The notes: generated by a model from the sequence alone, not told the origin. Counted from the stretch's first letter, positions 1-11,877 are shown. The stretch is 64,000 nt of DNA from Acanthochlamys bracteata (GCA_019914995.1 CM034138.1:2604001-2668000), one strand, 5' to 3'. Made by a program: numbers and translations.

Positions 1-1306
1 ATAAAGGCTCTAGCATACAATTCACCTGATTTTGGAGTAACATATGATCTATGGAGTTGAAAGAGCACACATTATATTATAGAAGGATGCTTGATGACAT
101 AACAGTTTGCGTCTACTCCATCAACACATAAGATCCAGCATTGGATGCAAACACACGCACAGGTGTCTTGCATTGTGAAAAAGGAAAATGATTGGATAGA
201 ATGAAATATAGCTTTGTATCTAGCATCATTCACCGTGTAGTTAGAAGATGTCAATACCTGTGGTTTTATCTTCCAACCGGATTATACACTCCTCTCCTTT
301 GCTAATAACTTTCAGTGCTCCCTCCCATACCCATTTGTTAACATTCCATTCATCAGCACTATGATGCAATACATTATGCAAAATCCATCACTATTTCAGA
401 ATCATAATGCACACTTTATCAAGTTGGAATTGGTTATAGTTTCTAGGCGAGGGAATCCTAAATAACCAAATTCATAAACATTTCGTTTGAGAAGAAATTG
501 AAGAACATCACATGTCAACAGATTTGAGCTGTCTGCGCATGCAAAAAGATAATACCCCCAAAGACACAACAAATGAAATCCGAACTTTTGATGTCTATCT
601 GATAGCTATCTGTACTATAAAAGTAGTTTAGTAGCTTGCATGCGTACTATGCAGTTAGATCGTCTTTCTACTCTGCGGTTGAAGTACGAAACTAGAGTAC
701 TCTATTCCAAAACTGGGAAACAGCTTAAATATAAAAGCAACTGGAGTCGCCCTATGTAGATGGCAAGCTGACTGCTGACAAAAATGCTGCCTCATCTCCC
801 CAATCTGTAACTTAATTTACAACAACCAACACCCAAAACATTATAAATGATCACATTCAGTCACAACATACAAACCTAACCAATTTACCCTCTGCATCAA
901 CCTTATCAACACCCTAATCAACCAAGTTTACTATCAATAAACACCAAGCTAAAAGTTCTAATTGCATCACAGGCATCTTAACAATCACCACTAATAATTT
1001 CCAAGCTAGAAAATTTGCACAAATTAATAAGCACAAAAACAACAAGCAACTGAAGTAATAGAGAGTGAAAAAGATGAGAACAACAAACCGGTAAGATGCC
1101 GCAGTTTTTCTAGGTGGAATCTGCAAAGAACACAAAATGGATTCAACATAATTCACCAAAATCGAACAGAAAATGTCAACAGATCTAAACGATTATATAC
1201 TCACAAGATAAACGTAGCACTCGTTGACGTGAAACAGAACCATCTCCAACGCTTCAGTTTCTTCATTTTCATCGCCCGCGCGATCGTGATTCTCTTGTGT
1301 TTCCAT
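1..1306 (-). CDS. NECAP-like clathrin adaptor-binding protein, 5' part
   Basis: Four exons read leftwards and leave the window: 1306-1205, 1120-1089, 358-258 and 25-1 (incomplete). Phases agree at every junction and all introns are GT-AG. The 34-residue first exon is acidic (METQENHD..., ALEMVLFHVNECYVYL). The next exons give IPPRKTAASYR, then EWNVNKWVWEGALKVISKG, IIRLEDKTTG and ELYARAF. This is the start of the PH-like NECAP (DUF1681) domain, as in Arabidopsis At1g03900-type proteins. NECAPs bind the AP-2 ear and assist clathrin-mediated endocytosis in animals; the plant role is inferred from the family. The start ATG was chosen because it opens the only frame that joins to the domain. The C-terminal part, normally with WxxF-type motifs, lies outside the window. 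Confidence 0.85.
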
Positions 1307-1731
1307 TACTGCAATTTTTAACGGTTTCTGAATCAAAAATTTCGATTTCGAAAACCTCGAGAACCAAAAATCAATCAATCAAAAGAAAAGCTTTGGTTTC
1401 GTTTAGCTGTCGTTTTCTTAATTTTCTTCGAAGCAGCAAGTGAAGAAGAAAAACAAACCCCGAATATTCGAAACCAAGAAAAATAATTTCAAACTTTTTT
1501 CCCCCAATTTTTTATTTTATATTTTTAATAAAATTTTTAAATATTTTACATAATTTTAAAAAATTTACTAATACTGAAATATTCTACGTCATTAAATTTT
1601 TTTGTTAATTATTTTTTTAAATAAAAAAATAAACTTTATTTTTCAAAAATTTTTAAAATATTTTTTTTAAAAACTTCTTTCCAATAAAAAATTTCAAAGA
1701 TTCTCTTAATTAATTAACAAGAAGATAGGAG
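1307..1731. other. 5' flank of NECAP-like gene, AT-rich
   Basis: From 1307 to about 1480 the minus strand reads as a purine/pyrimidine-mixed 5' leader and proximal promoter of the NECAP-like gene. From about 1500 to 1720 the sequence is almost pure A/T runs with no reading frame. I see no clear TATA box that can be told apart from the AT background. Confidence 0.45.
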
Positions 1732-2314
1732 CATAGATTTAAAATTCGGTCCGGACCCGTCGGATCAGACCGGAATCAGCGATTCGATACTGATTTCAGA
1801 CCTAGTTAACATACATCGAGTTGCATAAGCGATCCGGTAAGATTCGGGTTGACCCAATTTAATATTAAAAAAAAAGAAAAAATATATATTTGTTTATTTA
1901 AAATAGAAAAGTATTTTTATTAGTATTTTAAAATATGCACTTTGTCGGGTACTCTTTCGTTACTAATTTATTTTTTTATTTTTTATATTTTATAGAAAGT
2001 AATAAATAAATAAAAATATATAATGTAGATAATTTATTCTTTTAATGCATAAAGTATAGAAATTTTACTATACGTTAGAATTTTTGACTATTATCTTAAG
2101 TACTATAATAATTTTAAAAATATATTCAATATTTCTTATATATAATTATTTTTTTATTTTTTAATAATTGCTATAGAAGATATTATATAATATATATAAT
2201 TATATTTATATATTAATATTTATTTAATAAATTTAATTTGATTCAGTCGGTCGACCCGATTCGTCCGGTGGTGATTTTTTTGGATCATACACCGGTTTGA
2301 ATTTTACAACTATG
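1732..2314. mobile_element. Non-autonomous hAT/MULE-like element with near-perfect 8-bp target duplication
   Basis: The ends are inverted repeats: left CATAGATTTAAAATTC, right (reverse complement) CATAGTTGTAAAATTC, each followed by CCGG-rich sequence. Flanks are GATAGGAG at 1724-1731 and GATATGAG at 2315-2322, seven of eight bases the same, which fits an 8-bp target site duplication. The interior is AT-rich with CCGG/GGTCCGGACC-type blocks near both ends, a look common to non-autonomous plant DNA transposons. There is no coding capacity. An 8-bp duplication favours hAT; a Mutator-like origin (9 bp) is not excluded. Confidence 0.55.
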
Positions 2315-3311
2315 GATATGAGCTTACTAAGATGGGCCTCAGGGCATGTTTGGATGTGAAAGCTGAAAAAAAGCACAAAACAGTATAATATTTGTTTGGC
2401 AAGTGCTGCTTTTTGTCAAAATAAGCAGCTTATTTGTTTAAAAAAAAAAAGCATCACACATGATGCTTCTCCGAAAAGCAGCACGGAGCTTCTTTTCTTA
2501 GAAACCTAAAAAGACAATTCACTTCCTAGTAAGTTCACAAAATAACACTTCAACATATTTATCCTACCTCACTCATTTCTCTATGCTGCGCCATTCGCTC
2601 CCGCATCCCTCTCTCGCTCTCTCCGCTCTGCTCTCATCCTCCCGCCGCGATTCTCCTCTGCTCTCCTTCTCCCCGCCGCAATTCTTTCTCCCCGCGCAAT
2701 TGAGCGGTTCACGCAGCAGGTGAACTTTCTCTTCTGCTTCCATGGTTTGAGAACTAGAGGCCGAACCTTCAGCAGACGGTCGCCGAAAGTCCCAAGTAAT
2801 CCGACCAAGTGTTATAAAATGCCCGCGGCCATTATCTGTCATCTTCCATGGCTCTTGCTGCTTTAGCCAACTCAGCATGTCTGTACAGTCACGACGCGGT
2901 CCTCAGACGAACTAGTTAACGACCAAAGATGTTTTACTACGGCAGGGCCCGAGTAAAACGGAATGTAGAATGCCGTGGCGGCTGCAGGGTCCAGCGTTCG
3001 ACACTGGTCTGTTGTGTACCAAGAAGAAAGGAATTCATCGGGAACAATACCTTTCAAGCTTGTTTGTCTTTAACTCCGAAACCTCTATTGGAGAGAGGAT
3101 TACAGAGCGACTGCCATGGATTGAGTTTGCTGCAGTTCTTGATAAGCTTGTTTGGGCTTTGATTTGAATATGTTTTACACATTTCAGTCTCGTTTGATTG
3201 GCGTTTGGTCTCAGAATTTATGCAGTATTTTTTGTTGTTAAGTTCCGACTCATTTCAGATTTTTTCTTAGTAATGCTTTGTTCATTTGGGTTTCGATTTA
3301 ATTGGCTTCAG
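2315..3311. other. Region upstream of small conserved gene; possible MITE remnant and pyrimidine-rich leader
   Basis: At 2342-2500 there is a MITE-like stretch (AGGGCATGTTTGGATGTG and an AAGCAGCTT/AAGCATCA-type hairpin). At 2575-2740 the plus strand is strongly C/T-rich, like a plant 5' leader, with an ATG at 2584 opening 46 codons that end at a CAG|GTGAAC donor-like site. I could not connect this or any other first exon in frame to the exon at 3312, so the start of the next gene is unresolved. Confidence 0.35.
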
Positions 3312-3638
3312 GTCTCGGAACTTCTGGAGTCAGGGAAGTCATTGTTCAAGGACCTAAGCAATGAGTTTGAGGATCGCGTGATAGCGTAAGTTATTCAACA
3401 TGATATTTTTTTTAAAATACTATTTTCGGCAATGGTGTTTTCTGAACTTTATGCTGGATGGATGATGGAATTGTTCTTGTAATTGCTGTGGTTTCATAGG
3501 ATCCACAAGGAGCATATGGAGAAATGGCAGGATGAAATCAAGGAACTCCGTTTGGTCGACGCCGCAAATGAATCTGCCCGAGCTCTCCTGCAGAATGCCC
3601 AGTTCCACATGCTCCTCAATGTCCGTGAGGACGCCTGA
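3312..3638 (+). CDS. Small conserved plant protein, last two exons (start not found)
   Basis: Exon 3312-3385 begins after TTCAG and ends at GC|GTAAGT; exon 3500-3638 begins after CATAG and ends with TGA. Joined, they give 70 residues: VSELLESGKSLFKDLSNEF, then EDRVIAIHKEHMEKWQDEI, then KELRLVDAANESARALLQN and a short tail ending in VREDA. The peptide is charged, helical and has no cysteine pattern or membrane segment. It looks like a short coiled-coil protein; I do not recognise the family with certainty and assign no function. The upstream exon carrying the initiator ATG must lie before 3312 but none of the frames I tried fits. Splice phases of the two exons agree, so they are very probably real. 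Confidence 0.55.
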
Positions 3639-6007
3639 ACACGACAAGGTACATCATTTAATGCCGCTTAATACATTGAACAAGTAGTTAGCTCGTGTAA
3701 TTATTAGTACAACCTCGCCGTAAACATTCTTGCTGGACTGTCTCACAATGTACTGATCAAAAGAGTTCATACTACATTTGAGATTTTCACATGAACTAAT
3801 CAACCCTTTCTTTAAGCATTATGACTAAGAAATATAAATATTAATTACTTATGAAATTATTGCTCCTGGTAATGATTCATATATGAAGTACAATCGATTT
3901 TTCCCTTTCCAGCAAAGGAAGGTATAGACTACGATGTATAAGAATTGATGAAATACATATACATAACCTAGAGCAAGCTTTTAATATGTTACACAGGTAA
4001 CAAAAATACAGTATTATGTAGACTTCTCTGCTGTGTAGAACATCCCTGTCTGCCAAAAAGGTAGTCTTGGTTTTGTGAAAGTATTTACCCATCACCCATG
4101 GCCAGCTCTAGTGCATAGTGATCCCTCTCCTGTTACAAGTATTGGACAAATTTCACTTGATCAATCAATACTTGTCATTTACATTGCTATTAGCTCACGG
4201 GAAGCCAGAGATATAACTGAGAGCATGGATGTGTTATTAGATGTCATTAGTAGGATAAGAAGCTTACTATGGGACCTCTGGCAACTAGGATAAGAAACCA
4301 CTTTGCATTCTAGTATTTTAGCTGCTTATGTAATGATATTGGTAGTACTTGTTTAGTTAACTGATGTTAGGTACTTAGCAATTACCCATTCTTCATTTTG
4401 CATTCATGAATTGCTCTCTGTTCAGGTACTTAGCTCTCAGTTCAGCATATCGTTTATTTTTCTAACTGCTCAAATATGTGCTTTATGATTGCACTAAAGC
4501 TGCAAGACAAAGGCTTGTTGCCCATGCAGGAATGCTTTCCAGAGCTCTTGTGTCTCTGACTCTCTGCAGTAGCAAGGCATCCAGCACCCTCAACCCCCAG
4601 GTTTAAAATCAAATGCATTTGCCTTCAGCGTCCCTCTGCTAATGCCAGCAGAGCATAGATACTACCCATCAATGGACACTTAGAGAATGGGAGCTATTGT
4701 TCAAACTCAGGAAGCTAGTGATATCAAGTTTGGATCCGCCAATGCCAGCAGTCATTTTTCTGTTGTTTCTCTATATCCTTATTGTATTTGCTTCTACTGA
4801 GAAAAAATATTTACTGTAATTTCTTTGAATCTCAATCTTCTCTTTAATTAAAAGTGAATGTTCATAGAGTTAATTATACACTATCTTTAATAAAATAATA
4901 ATAATATATTTATTAATATGTTTATAAATATTTTTATCAAAAATATTAAATAAAAATATTTTCAAAATATGTTATAAAATAAATTTTAAAAATATTAAAT
5001 AATATATGAAAATAAATTAAAACAATTTAATAATAAATTATTTATTTTATATTTAAGGGTATTGTAGTTATTAAAAATTTCATTTATTTATAAGTAAAAG
5101 TTTAGCCAAACATATCTATAATTTTTTTTTACGAAAAAGTTTTAAATAGTAAAATTTATTCAAACAGAATTCAAAAAAAAAAGCTTTTTAATCAAAAGTT
5201 CAACCGTCATTTTTTTACAAAAGTATATAAATAGCAACTTTTTTACGAAAATTTTAAATTTAAAATTTAGCCAAAACGTAACTTAATGCACCGGGTAAGT
5301 AAGAAAGCAGATTTCACGTGTATGACTTGTTTGCATCCAATGTCAGCAGAATCATGTGATCCCTTTCTAACAAACACATTGATATAACCAACGTTGGCGA
5401 ATCGAATTTTGGAAAGCGGAAATCGTTTGGTTTAACTTGGGTCTGAAAAGGAAAAAGAAGTTAAAAATTAAAAATTATAAAATTTTAAATGCCAACGACT
5501 TCTATCACTTGGCATTATTATAGTACTATTTTTTATTTAAAATTTTTTTTAAGTTTTAATAAGTTTTTGTACAATATTTCAAAACATTTTTTTAAAATTT
5601 AAAAGTACAGATAAATTATATAATTTAATATTTGAAATATATCATATCATTTAAATCATTTTTCTGAAAAATTTTTAAATAAAATTTATATTAGGATTTT
5701 ATTTTAGTTTTAGCATTCCTAAACGTCTTTAGAAATTTAGTACATACAATAGAAACGTTTGAGAGTATTTATAAAATAAAATTTTTTTAAAAATAAAAAA
5801 TATTTTTATTTTTAAAAAAATAAGCTCTATTTTTTTATCTAAAAAGTAAAAAATATATAATAAAAAAATTTCACTACGTAAAATTTTTATACTTTCTAAA
5901 TTTTTAACAAATTTTCTATATAATTAAAATATATATTAAAAAATATTAAATAAAAATTGAAATGAAATGTTTCGAAAACGCAATTTCAAACGCTCCCATG
6001 GTCCAAA
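3639..6007. other. Non-coding DNA with AT-rich repeat blocks
   Basis: 3639-4790 is unique-looking, transcribed-type sequence without a convincing reading frame; part of it could be 3'UTR of the preceding small gene. 4850-5290 and 5460-5990 are extremely AT-rich, with A/T runs and end motifs such as AAACGTTTGAGAG that recur in other AT-rich blocks of this window. They are probably old MITE insertions, but I cannot fix their borders. Confidence 0.4.
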
Positions 6008-6063
6008 GCCCAACATTGGAACGAGAACTATGCCCAACCTTAAAAAAATAACAGAACGGCCCA
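6008..6063. promoter_or_regulatory. Cluster of site II-type GCCCA motifs upstream of the RRM gene
   Basis: GCCCAAC occurs at 6008-6014 and 6032-6038, and GGCCCA at 6058-6063, about 210-260 bp before the start codon. Site II (TGGGCC/T) elements are bound by TCP factors and, together with telo-boxes, mark growth-linked plant genes. Presence is seen; function is inferred. Confidence 0.5.
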
Positions 6064-6247
6064 TTTGGAAGGGAAAGCTCAAATTTACAGATAAGTCCAA
6101 TTTATTGAATATTTTCAATTTTGTCCCAGCTTCGTGGTGATAAGTGATAACTCGTCTAAGACAAACCTAAAAAATCCTCGACAACAGTTTCCGTCCACAG
6201 CACTTCTTCACTACCGCTATTAGTTTTCCCTTGCCGCTAAACAGTTA

Positions 6248-6263
6248 TAGGGTTAGGGTTTTT
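6248..6263. promoter_or_regulatory. Telo-box in 5' leader of the RRM gene
   Basis: TAGGGTTAGGGTTTTT contains two overlapping AGGGTT units (complement AAACCCTA), the classic plant telo-box. It ends eight bases before the ATG at 6271, so it may sit inside the leader rather than the promoter proper. The start context CCGCCATGG is strong. Confidence 0.6.
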
Positions 6264-6270
6264 CTCCGCC

Positions 6271-7617
6271 ATGGATCCAGCGGCGAAGAAGCGGAAAGCC
6301 GATGACAACGGAAATATTTCTATTTCTGGTGATCCTTCTTCGGCTCAGCTAACCTTCGATGATGCGAAAAAGATTATTGCTTCTTTCTCCCATGACCAAC
6401 TTGCCGATATAGTCGCCGACGCAATGTGCCGTGGCGGTGAATCCAGTTTCGTTCTCTCGTCCGTTCGATTAATTGCTGACCGTGATCCCGTGCAGAGGAA
6501 GCTATTCATTCGTGGACTTGGCTGGGAAACAACTACTGAAGGTCTCCGATCTTTGTTCTCTACTTATGGCGATCTTGAAGAAGCAGTTGTGATTACTGAT
6601 AAGAACACTGGTAGGTCTAAGGGCTACGGTTTCATTACTTTCCGTCACATCGATGGCGCGATGAACGCGCTCCGGGAACCTAGTAAGAAGATCGATGGCC
6701 GGATGACGGTGACCCAGTTAGCCGCTGCCGGAGCACAGGGACCCACAGCTCCTGCAATACCCACTGTTGATGTTTCTCAGCGCAAAATTTATGTTGCCGG
6801 AGTACCAAGAGAGATGCCATCTGATGCCTTGCTCGCTCATTTCTCGGCTTATGGTGAGATTGAAGAAGGTCCACTCGGGTTCGACAAGCAGACTGGTGTT
6901 TCCCGTGGCTATGCTTTGTTTGTGTACAAAACAGTTGAAGGTGCCCGCGCTGCACTTGTTGATCCAGTGAAGAATGTGCTCGGGCATCAGCTCACTTGCA
7001 AGCTTGCGGATACAGGGAAGAAGGGGAGGGTTGGAGGTGCCCCTGATTCTGTCCACAACCAGCAGCAGCCTGGAGGGGTTGGTTCCATCCCTGGCGGAGG
7101 CATCAATATGCCTGGAGTAGATGCCCTTGGTTCTTCCTTACCAGGCAGCATGCTTGCAGGTCAGTTTGGCGGAAGTGGGCCTACGGCATATGGTGGGTAC
7201 ACTGGTGGAGCAATTCCTGGGGCTGCCGCTGCTGGATTAGGCCTTAACTCTCCTCTTCAATCTTCCATGGGCATGGGTAATTCGGGGATTGGTGTTACTC
7301 CTGGGAGTCAGCTGCCTTCATCACTTGGTGGGGCTGGAGGTACTGGAAGTTATGCCAGTGGTCTTTCTGGTGGGGCTTATGGCTCTGCATCACAGTATAG
7401 TGGGTTTCCATCGTCTGGGTATGGAGGTCTAGGCATGGGTTTGTCTCTTTACAATCGCTTACAACCTAGCTCTGTTGGGCTTCCTGAAAGCGGAGGCCAC
7501 TTGAGTCTTTCTGGGCAGTCAGCATACCAGAGTCAGCTTCAAGCTTCTGGTTCACCACCAGGAGGCCCCAGATTGCCAGCTGGAGGGTTACATTCTAATT
7601 TTCCCCCGTTCTACTAA
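6271..7617 (+). CDS. UBA2C: UBP1-associated protein 2 (UBA2)-type two-RRM RNA-binding protein
   Basis: A single exon codes for 448 residues. RRM1 spans about residues 76-152, with RNP2 LFIRGL and RNP1 [11 protein letters not shown]2 spans about 171-247, with RNP2 IYVAGV and RNP1-like RGYALFVY. The ALFVYK signature, the [12 protein letters not shown] stretch and an N-terminal helix ([18 protein letters not shown]) fit the UBA2/heterogeneous nuclear ribonucleoprotein 1-like family. Residues 253-448 are Gly/Ser/Pro/Gln-rich and likely disordered. Family members are nuclear, bind U-rich 3'UTRs with UBP1 and affect mRNA turnover, ABA and senescence responses. N-terminal KKRK may serve as nuclear signal. 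The start has a strong context and a leader telo-box. The 2C subtype is my best guess from the overall layout; 2A and 2B are less likely. The stop is followed at once by a donor site (see next entry). Confidence 0.9.
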   Translation: MDPAAKKRKADDNGNISISGDPSSAQLTFDDAKKIIASFSHDQLADIVADAMCRGGESSFVLSSVRLIADRDPVQRKLFIRGLGWETTTEGLRSLFSTYGDLEEAVVITDKNTGRSKGYGFITFRHIDGAMNALREPSKKIDGRMTVTQLAAAGAQGPTAPAIPTVDVSQRKIYVAGVPREMPSDALLAHFSAYGEIEEGPLGFDKQTGVSRGYALFVYKTVEGARAALVDPVKNVLGHQLTCKLADTGKKGRVGGAPDSVHNQQQPGGVGSIPGGGINMPGVDALGSSLPGSMLAGQFGGSGPTAYGGYTGGAIPGAAAAGLGLNSPLQSSMGMGNSGIGVTPGSQLPSSLGGAGGTGSYASGLSGGAYGSASQYSGFPSSGYGGLGMGLSLYNRLQPSSVGLPESGGHLSLSGQSAYQSQLQASGSPPGGPRLPAGGLHSNFPPFY

Positions 7618-10600
7618 GGTGAGTTTGTAAGTCAAATAGCCTAATATTTTATCTTTATATTACTTCAGAATTGTCTTATTGGCTTCCTTTCATATTTATC
7701 TTTGTGTGTCTGTGCATGTTCGCATGTTTTGGAGGTCATGCATTCGATCTATTGTTTCTTATGCTTTCTGATTTGATAGTCCTTTTTTGTGGTTTTCATT
7801 GAATTGCGTTGGTCTTATGCAGAAGCTTTTACTTGTGATATGCTTATGTTTACTTTTTTACTGCTGCCTGTTATCTCACTGTGAAAGTTTCAGTTTATAG
7901 CTGTGCATACTTCTTTGTTTTTTAGCATTTGAAACTACTTTCATGAATGCTTTGCTGATGCTATAACTTGTGATGAAATGCATGTGGATTCATTTCTTTT
8001 TTTCTTTTGGGAGTGAATAATCCATGTGGATTCATTTTTCTGTGGGCTGATTCTGTCTAGGTTCTCTGTGTCTCACTCTCAGTTTCCTTCATCTGTGTAG
8101 TAGTACGTTCCTATTGCATGCTTATGGCTGTAATGGATCTTTAGGCACTGATAGAGTGCTGATTTTTTTTTTAATGCATGACCCCGTGGCATGCCATTCT
8201 TATGGTGAATGTTTAATCTCCTTTCCTTTTTGTGTCTTTTTAAATCATTCCTTCTCTCAATAAGTAGATCTAGTTATAAGTTGATTTGCTTTGCCTATGA
8301 GTTTGTTCAGGTGTTTTGTCTTTAAGATAAAAAAAGTGGCTATAGTATGCAGCTAATATAGTTATTTACAATTTATTGTTCTTCAGTACTTATTACCAGT
8401 GGTCAATTTGTGACTGGAGGTCTAACTGCATGGAGTGGAGCTTATGCGACTAACTTTTTGGTGTCTGCAATGTTGTAGTCTTTGTATGCCTTGTAAAGTA
8501 TGCTAAGGAACATCTGTTATGTAAAACTGAAGTGGGCCAATTGTGTTGGAGCGCTTATAATGGAGCTTATGAGGACTAACTGATGGATTGTGCAATGCTA
8601 TATTCTTAGTATATGCTTGTGAAATAGAGTAGGAGCATTTGTTGTGTAAATTTTGCATAGCATGCATTCTTCTTAATGATGCCCTTTTTCTGTGTATGAA
8701 AAGGAAGCTCTTTTGCTTTAATTATGAGTGATCTGTGCTAGTTATCAAATGAGCCTGCCCAACGTAGCTTCTATATGTCTTCTAAAAAAACCATAGCTTC
8801 TATGCATAAGCCATTAGAATAGTATCCTATTGTTTGACACTGTTTAAGAGACAATTGATTGAGTCTGCATTTCAGTGTCCTAAATATTTTTACAATTTAT
8901 TACAAAGCCCCTATGAGATAGGATCATGGTGTGAGCGTGTGAGCTATGCATGTATATCCACTGTGTCTTGGATGAATTCATGATTGGGTGAAGGTTGTAT
9001 TAACTAGAGTTGCTGCTTGTAGCTTGGAGTTTTCAATAAGTGTTTTGGAGTTGTCTGTCTGTTTGTGTTTTTAATGGAAGTAATCTGGAATATGGTGAAC
9101 CTTCTTGTCGCAAATCTGTTTCTATATGATTCTGTGACTTTTGCATACAGATCGATCCACATATGTTTTTCCCTAAAGTTGTTACTCAGGATTTTGGTTT
9201 ATTGTTTTGGCATACTGGTACGTAAGGATTTTTGCAGTTTTCCAAGTATGTATAGAAGCTACTTAATGAACAATAAGATGCGGCGTCAGACAAGCGATTA
9301 TAGAGGAAATTTTCAGGAAAAATGCTTATCTGATAGGGTTCCGAGCAGGCAGATTGACATGAACATCTCATTATGTCAATCATTTGGTTTCACTGGCCCT
9401 ATTTCTCAGATTAAAATATTAGAAGTATCTTAGCTGCTGTTATTGGGTCATTTTGAATATATAGAATTCACTTGCAAAAGTTGAAGCCATGGCTATTCTT
9501 GAAATATAATATGTTAATAACACTTCTTTTTGCGGGAGTTACATTTCTGAAATGTGCTTGTCAATTGCAATTTGTTTGTTTTTGAGATGCAGTATGTCAA
9601 AATATGGTTGGTAACATGATATTCTTATTGTATACTAGGTTACATTTTTATTGGTTATGCATTACATCAAGTTCTTTATTATATTATGCTGTATGATTAA
9701 TTTTGTGACAGGTATCTGCTTCAGGTCTGTGACAACTGTTGGGAGCAAATAATATGAATGGTTTTGCTGAATAGAGACTGTTAGTCTTTAAATGGTTGGG
9801 TTCAACTTATGCTGCTGATCTCCTGCTGTTAATTGCAGTTTGCTTTCTAAGTTGTCACTGAAGTATCAACCTTAACTTTGCTAGCTGTTTGAGAACTGTT
9901 GGAATGGAAGTTTTAGTTTTGTTGCTTGGAATGACATATATACTTCATCAAAATATTTATGCTTTCCGTCCTAATGATTATCCTTCTTTATGTGTGATCC
10001 TATCTTGTCTGTATACATTTGAGAATCATCTGTATTTTTATTTTTGCCTTTTTTTGTCTTTAATAAACAAAATTTCGCTCTGTTTCAACTTTGGATGTCT
10101 GATCGTTGCATCATCTTTACTTTTTAAGGGGTGCGGCTGTAAACCTTGCTTGTATGCATTTGTTGCAATCAAGGGGATGGACATGTTAGTGTATTCATGC
10201 CTTCACCATATGTTGTTGCTGTGTCAAAATTGTGGCTGATAATTATTGCTTGAATTTCTGCAGTGGTCTCGCTTTGTTCATTTTGGTGCTTTTTGTAATT
10301 ATTTTTTACTATAATATTTTTTACTCTATACTCTTTTGTGGTGCTAAGTGACTGGTAAGCAAGGTCCTTATGCAAGTTGTCCCCGTGCATCTGTTTTTAG
10401 CTTGTTGCGAGTGTTAGATCTATATGGAAGCTTTCGTTACTGTGATGGTGATGTTTATTTGTTCTTTAGTTGAGAAGGAAGCCTATACTTGGGGAAATTT
10501 CAATGGAGTAAAATGCTAGAGCCAGTAGTTCGACGTTTCTGTTATTGGATCATGACAAAAGAAGTTGAAGGTTGACTTCATCTGGTAATTTTGTATTCAG

Positions 10601-10812
10601 AAAATACATATGTTGACATGGATGACTTAAAGTACTACAACATTTTTTTTTAATCTTTTCCCTTTCTAGTTGCTTTCATAGTATTATGGTAGTGATGCAT
10701 TTCTTTTTTTGAGTTATAACAATTTGGACGTGGATGTTAATTGTAGGATTGTGTACATCTCATTCAGAAGGAATTAGGTCTTTGCTCCATGTTTGGACTT
10801 GTGTATGTTTTA
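7617..10812 (+). other. Presumed 3'UTR intron(s) of the UBA2-type gene
   Basis: The stop codon TAA is followed immediately by G|GTGAGTTTG, a strong donor, three bases beyond the coding end. Downstream the plus strand is T-rich and stop-dense for kilobases, with many TTTGCAG/TTCTGCAG-type acceptor candidates (for example at about 10258), as expected for intronic RNA transcribed on the plus strand. UBA2 genes of Arabidopsis are known to have alternatively spliced 3' regions; the extent here cannot be fixed from sequence. Open frames in this stretch are short and unlike known proteins. Confidence 0.5.
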
Positions 10813-11106
10813 GGGCGTGTTTCAAATGCCCATAACTAAGTTTCGTGAAAGTGAAAAGTAAAAAGTAAAATTTTTTGAAAAATAAAGTGGAAGTGGAGTT
10901 CAGTTTTTGTGTTTCAATAGTTTTTGAAAGTGTGTCGAAAATTGAAAGATACATGCATTGGAAAGTGTGCAAATTAGAAAGTTAGAACTGGAGTTCCGCA
11001 TGTGGAAGTAAAATTCTGAATTCTTTGTGTAATTGAAACATATTAATTATTTGGAACTCAAAATCTGGCTAGAGAAAGTGGAGTTACGGGTGTTTGAAAC
11101 ACGTCC
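10813..11106. mobile_element. Tourist-like (PIF/Harbinger) MITE with TTA target duplication
   Basis: Left end GGGCGTGTTTCAAATGCCC and right end, reverse-complemented, GGACGTGTTTCAAACACCC match over about 27 bp. TTA lies directly on both sides (10810-10812 and 11107-11109), the 3-bp target duplication of PIF/Harbinger elements. The 294-bp element has no coding capacity. Shorter-matched relatives appear at 36056, 48598 and 55230. Confidence 0.75.
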
Positions 11107-11667
11107 TTAGTGGATGTAACTTTCTCCTTAGTCTGCATATAGCTATTAGTCGTGAGAAAAAGGCAAAATATTATTAAGGTAGGTGCTTAGGACCTTGAGT
11201 GAGCAAGTGGATAGCTATTTTTTTAATTCTTGATTGTTTCTTGGGAACTGCTTATGTGGGCTGTCGGTTTCTGCTAAAATATTATAGTCGTATATTTTCT
11301 TAAGTGTTCGGACAATCCCCTTGGAATTAATAAAGCACTAGCATTGGATGTTATGGTAGTGAAGACTATCAGGAACTTATAACTGTGTGAGTTAGCAAAA
11401 ATTAGCTATAGCAGCATGCTTGATTACACTTAATAACTCATGGACCTGCTGTGGAGTTGGTGCTTTTATAGGAATGTTGGACCACTAATTGACAATGTTT
11501 AAGATAGTTATTCAGTAAACCATCATGGAAATCTAACCTGGAGTCCTAGTTTTGCATCTTTATTTGCTAATGGCGTGATTGATATCTGATTATAAGTTGT
11601 GTTTCTGTGTGATGTTTGTTTGCCTTTAAGTTTTCTGGTTCAGCCATTGGAGGTATTATGTGATCAT

Positions 11668-11877
11668 GGAAGCTAATGAAGTGTGCTAGGAAGGTTTGGC
11701 ATTTTTGGTTAGTTTGGCATTACAGCATTTGGAAGCTAATGAAGTGTGCTAGGAAGGTTTGGCATTTTTTGTTTGCTTGGTGTTACAGCATTTGGAAGCT
11801 AATGAAGTTTGCTAGGAAGGTTTGGATTTTTTGTTGGTTTGGCGTTACAGCATTTGGGAGCTAGTAAAGTGTGCTGA
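11668..11877. repeat. 63-bp minisatellite, three copies plus a partial fourth
   Basis: Units begin GGAAGCTAATGAAG at 11668, 11731 and 11794, with a diverged start near 11856. Each unit runs through a GGCATTTTT...TTACAGCATTT stretch. The 63-bp period is a multiple of three, which creates a spurious repetitive open frame; I do not regard it as coding. Confidence 0.85.

Noticed and set aside
6680-7056. Minus-strand open frames of 91 and 112 codons inside the RRM gene
   Set aside because: They are antisense to an intact two-RRM coding sequence and show no known motif; they result from codon bias of the real gene.
9065-10239. Plus-strand frames of 122 and 116 codons downstream of the UBA2-type gene
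   Set aside because: Hydrophobic, low-complexity translations of T-rich DNA without family resemblance or splice-consistent neighbours.
11676-11864. 62-codon plus-strand frame with an internal peptide repeat
   Set aside because: It is produced by the 63-bp minisatellite, whose period is a multiple of three; there is no sign of a gene around it.
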